Shown here: in pieces, positions 62,584 to 64,000 of the stretch | Layout: every line of letters starts with the position of its first letter | Numbering within the stretch: position 1 is the stretch's first letter | DNA from: Bacteroidota bacterium | GTDB lineage: Bacteria; Bacteroidota; Bacteroidia; Flavobacteriales; Flavobacteriaceae | Direction of reading: 5' to 3' | DNA length: 64,000 nucleotides | NCBI GenBank assembly: GCA_947447375.1 | Contig: CANFJB010000001.1 | Coordinates: forward strand, 1-64,000 | Program-made: the position numbers and the translations under genes | Notes under the pieces: generated by a model | The model's input: the letters and a program-made list of their open reading frames with translations, nothing else | Told to the model about the DNA's origin: nothing | Database searches by the model: none

Positions 62584-63288
62584 ATGAAAAAAATAATAAT
62601 CCTATTATTAGTTCTAATTTCAAGTATTGGATTTTCCCAAACTAAGGGAATGTTCAGCTATGACCCTTTGGTAAACCTTGAAAACTTTGACAAAGCAAAC
62701 GTATATTGGGGTTATTTTTTAGGATTTAATTCTTATGGTTTCAAAATTGACTATAAGAGTTATCAAATGGTAGATGTTCAAGTAGAAAGTACTTCCGGAT
62801 TTAATGTTGGTCTTGTTGGCGATCTTAGACTTCATGAATATTTAAATTTACGCTTTGAACCTGGTTTATATTACACCCAAAGAAACCTAATGTTTCCTTA
62901 TTTTACTAGACAATTAGATTCCTATAGAGAAGTAAAATCGACTTATATTCACTTCCCATTATTGCTTAAATTTTCCGCATTAAGAACAGGAAATGTGCGC
63001 CCGTATTTAGAAGCTGGAGTTTCTAGGACTTTGAATTTAGGAAGTAATTCTAATTCTATAGATGACAATTTGCAACAGCGATTTAGAGTTAAATCTTGGA
63101 CTTCCAATTATGAATTAGGATTTGGAGTGGATTTGTATTTTGAATATTTCAAATTTTCACCATCAATTAGAGGGGTTTTCGGATTGGAAGACGAGCTAAT
63201 TCGAGACAACGATCCAAATAGCCCTTGGACATCGAATATTGAATCGATGAAAACTAGGGCAATTCTAATTAATTTTACTTTTCATTAA
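62584..63288 (+). CDS. porT: PorT-like outer-membrane protein (type IX secretion)
   Basis: The ATG at 62584 gives 234 residues with a clear signal peptide (MKKIIILLLVLISSIGFSQ). The body is a small beta-barrel of the porin/PorT family (GYFLGFNSYGFKIDYKSYQM, then LRLHEYLNLRFEPGLYYTQR, then SFTH-like last strands ILINFTFH). In Flavobacteria the PorT orthologue (SprT) is needed for type IX secretion, and, from memory, its gene follows ubiE, as here. The assignment rests on this context, the length and by-eye similarity. Confidence 0.75.
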   Translation: MKKIIILLLVLISSIGFSQTKGMFSYDPLVNLENFDKANVYWGYFLGFNSYGFKIDYKSYQMVDVQVESTSGFNVGLVGDLRLHEYLNLRFEPGLYYTQRNLMFPYFTRQLDSYREVKSTYIHFPLLLKFSALRTGNVRPYLEAGVSRTLNLGSNSNSIDDNLQQRFRVKSWTSNYELGFGVDLYFEYFKFSPSIRGVFGLEDELIRDNDPNSPWTSNIESMKTRAILINFTFH

Positions 63289-63295
63289 AGTAAAA

Positions 63296-64000
63296 TTACC
63301 TTCTAAATTCACTTAAAATAATTGCGGTTGCAGAAGCTACATTTAAGCTTTCTGTGAGTTGTAAATCTCCAAATCGAGGAATTGTCAATCTATTCTTAAT
63401 TGTATTTTCAATTTCTGGAGAAATTCCATTCGCTTCATTTCCCATAATTACAATAGCCTCTTTTGGAAGATTTTCCTTATAAACATTGGATCCATCCATA
63501 AAAGTACCAAAAATAGGCAAAGTAGTTTTTTGAAGAAAAGATTCTAAATTCAAATAACTCACATTAACTCTAGAAATGGATCCCATAGTGGCTTGCACTA
63601 CTTTTGGATTGTACAAATCGACCGTTTGCTCCGAGCAAATTACTTGAGAAATACCAAACCAATCGCATAATCTTAATATAGTTCCTAAATTTCCAGGGTC
63701 GCGAATGTCATCTAAGGCTAAAATTATTCCTTTTTCAATTATTGGCGTTGTAACAGGTATTTTAAAAACTGCCAAACAATTATTTGGAGTAGATAATGCA
63801 CTTATTTTCTTTAAATCGGATTCGGATACAATTGATTTTAATATTGGATTAACCTCATCAAATATAGGTTCGGTGCAATACAAATGTTCTAATATAAAGT
63901 TGGATTTCAACAATTCCTGAATTACTTTTACACCTTCAGCAATGAACAATTGATTTGTAATTCTATTTTTTTTTAGATGCAAACTCGATATAAACTTTAT
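63296..64000 (-). CDS. SpoU/TrmH-family RNA methyltransferase, partial at the 5' end
   Basis: 234 residues are visible; the frame stays open to the right edge. The sequence IKFISSLHLKKNRITNQLFI lacks only a short N-terminus compared with relatives, so a TTG at 63982 is not the true start. An N-terminal substrate-binding domain is followed by the SPOUT knot: LALDDIRDPGNLGTILRLCD, AIVIMGNEANGIS, and IPRFGDLQLTESLNVASATA. It 2'-O-methylates a ribose in rRNA or tRNA; the target is unknown. It ends 7 bases from the convergent porT-like gene. Confidence 0.9.
   Translation of the reverse strand: MKFISSLHLKKNRITNQLFIAEGVKVIQELLKSNFILEHLYCTEPIFDEVNPILKSIVSESDLKKISALSTPNNCLAVFKIPVTTPIIEKGIILALDDIRDPGNLGTILRLCDWFGISQVICSEQTVDLYNPKVVQATMGSISRVNVSYLNLESFLQKTTLPIFGTFMDGSNVYKENLPKEAIVIMGNEANGISPEIENTIKNRLTIPRFGDLQLTESLNVASATAIILSEFRR

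Noticed and set aside
63980..63982. TTG at 63982 as the start of the SpoU methyltransferase
   Set aside because: The frame continues with family-like residues (IKFISS) to the window edge, so the true start lies outside.

Overview
This is an AT-rich chromosomal segment from a member of the Flavobacteriaceae, most likely Flavobacterium or a close relative. The evidence is gliding and type IX secretion genes (gldA, a porT-like gene), Bacteroidetes-type promoters (TTG, about 20 bases, then TAnnTTTG) with no Shine-Dalgarno sequences, a tmRNA tag ending NYALAA, an exonuclease-DnaE fusion, and many TonB receptors and CarboxypepD_reg/DUF5686 outer-membrane proteins. No phage, transposase, CRISPR array or antiphage system was seen. 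Most genes are core metabolism; the unusual content is in the operon junctions and in short repeats.

Layout. 1-4.2 kb: a TonB receptor and, downstream, a secreted beta-helix-like protein cut by the window edge. 4.4-12.1 kb: htpG, an M28 peptidase, a FucP-like sugar transporter, a Lys1/alanine-dehydrogenase-like enzyme and an S12 serine hydrolase lipoprotein. 12.1-12.9 kb: two tandem-repeat arrays, then ssrA (tmRNA). 12.9-19 kb: a POTRA-type outer-membrane protein, an amt-porin pair and kynureninase. 19-28.4 kb: queA alone, then a tight seven-gene run (DAHP synthase/chorismate mutase, rsgA, dtd, two DUF3857 proteins, a MazG-like enzyme, aroA). 28.6-31.4 kb: gldA, a DUF2807 lipoprotein and a PagL-like protein. 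31.4-36.9 kb: a methionine operon read on the minus strand as SAM-I riboswitch, metH N-terminal part, a 23S-intervening-sequence-type four-helix-bundle gene, metH C-terminal part, metF. 37.1-46.2 kb: tRNA-Asp, a DUF58 protein, trxA, dnaE and a membrane pyrophosphatase with a Cys-rich tail. 46.4-53.7 kb: a DUF5686 protein, pdhB, etfBA, a bifunctional nuclease and thyA. 53.7-61.2 kb: a probable sucrose locus (TonB receptor, small thioredoxin-fold protein, SLC45-like MFS, GH100-like glycosidase, PfkB kinase) divergent from a LacI regulator, with two perfect palindromic operators 21 bp apart. 61.3-64 kb: folA, ubiE/menG, a porT-like gene and a partial SpoU methyltransferase.

Most notable signals. 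(1) In the methionine operon the four-helix-bundle gene is flanked by opposed GGTTGAT/CAACAAC heptad arrays. Related arrays occur at the metH-metF junction and in frame inside metH, which also holds an in-frame G-rich hairpin element. (2) A dispersed hairpin family with conserved arms and variable centres occurs in three copies, one between the SAM riboswitch and metH. (3) At least three further short dispersed repeat families are present. (4) The pyrophosphatase carries a tail of about 115 residues with nine cysteines. (5) One of two adjacent DUF3857/transglutaminase paralogues appears to have lost its catalytic Cys. All functional statements rest on reading the sequence and on family knowledge; no searches were run.
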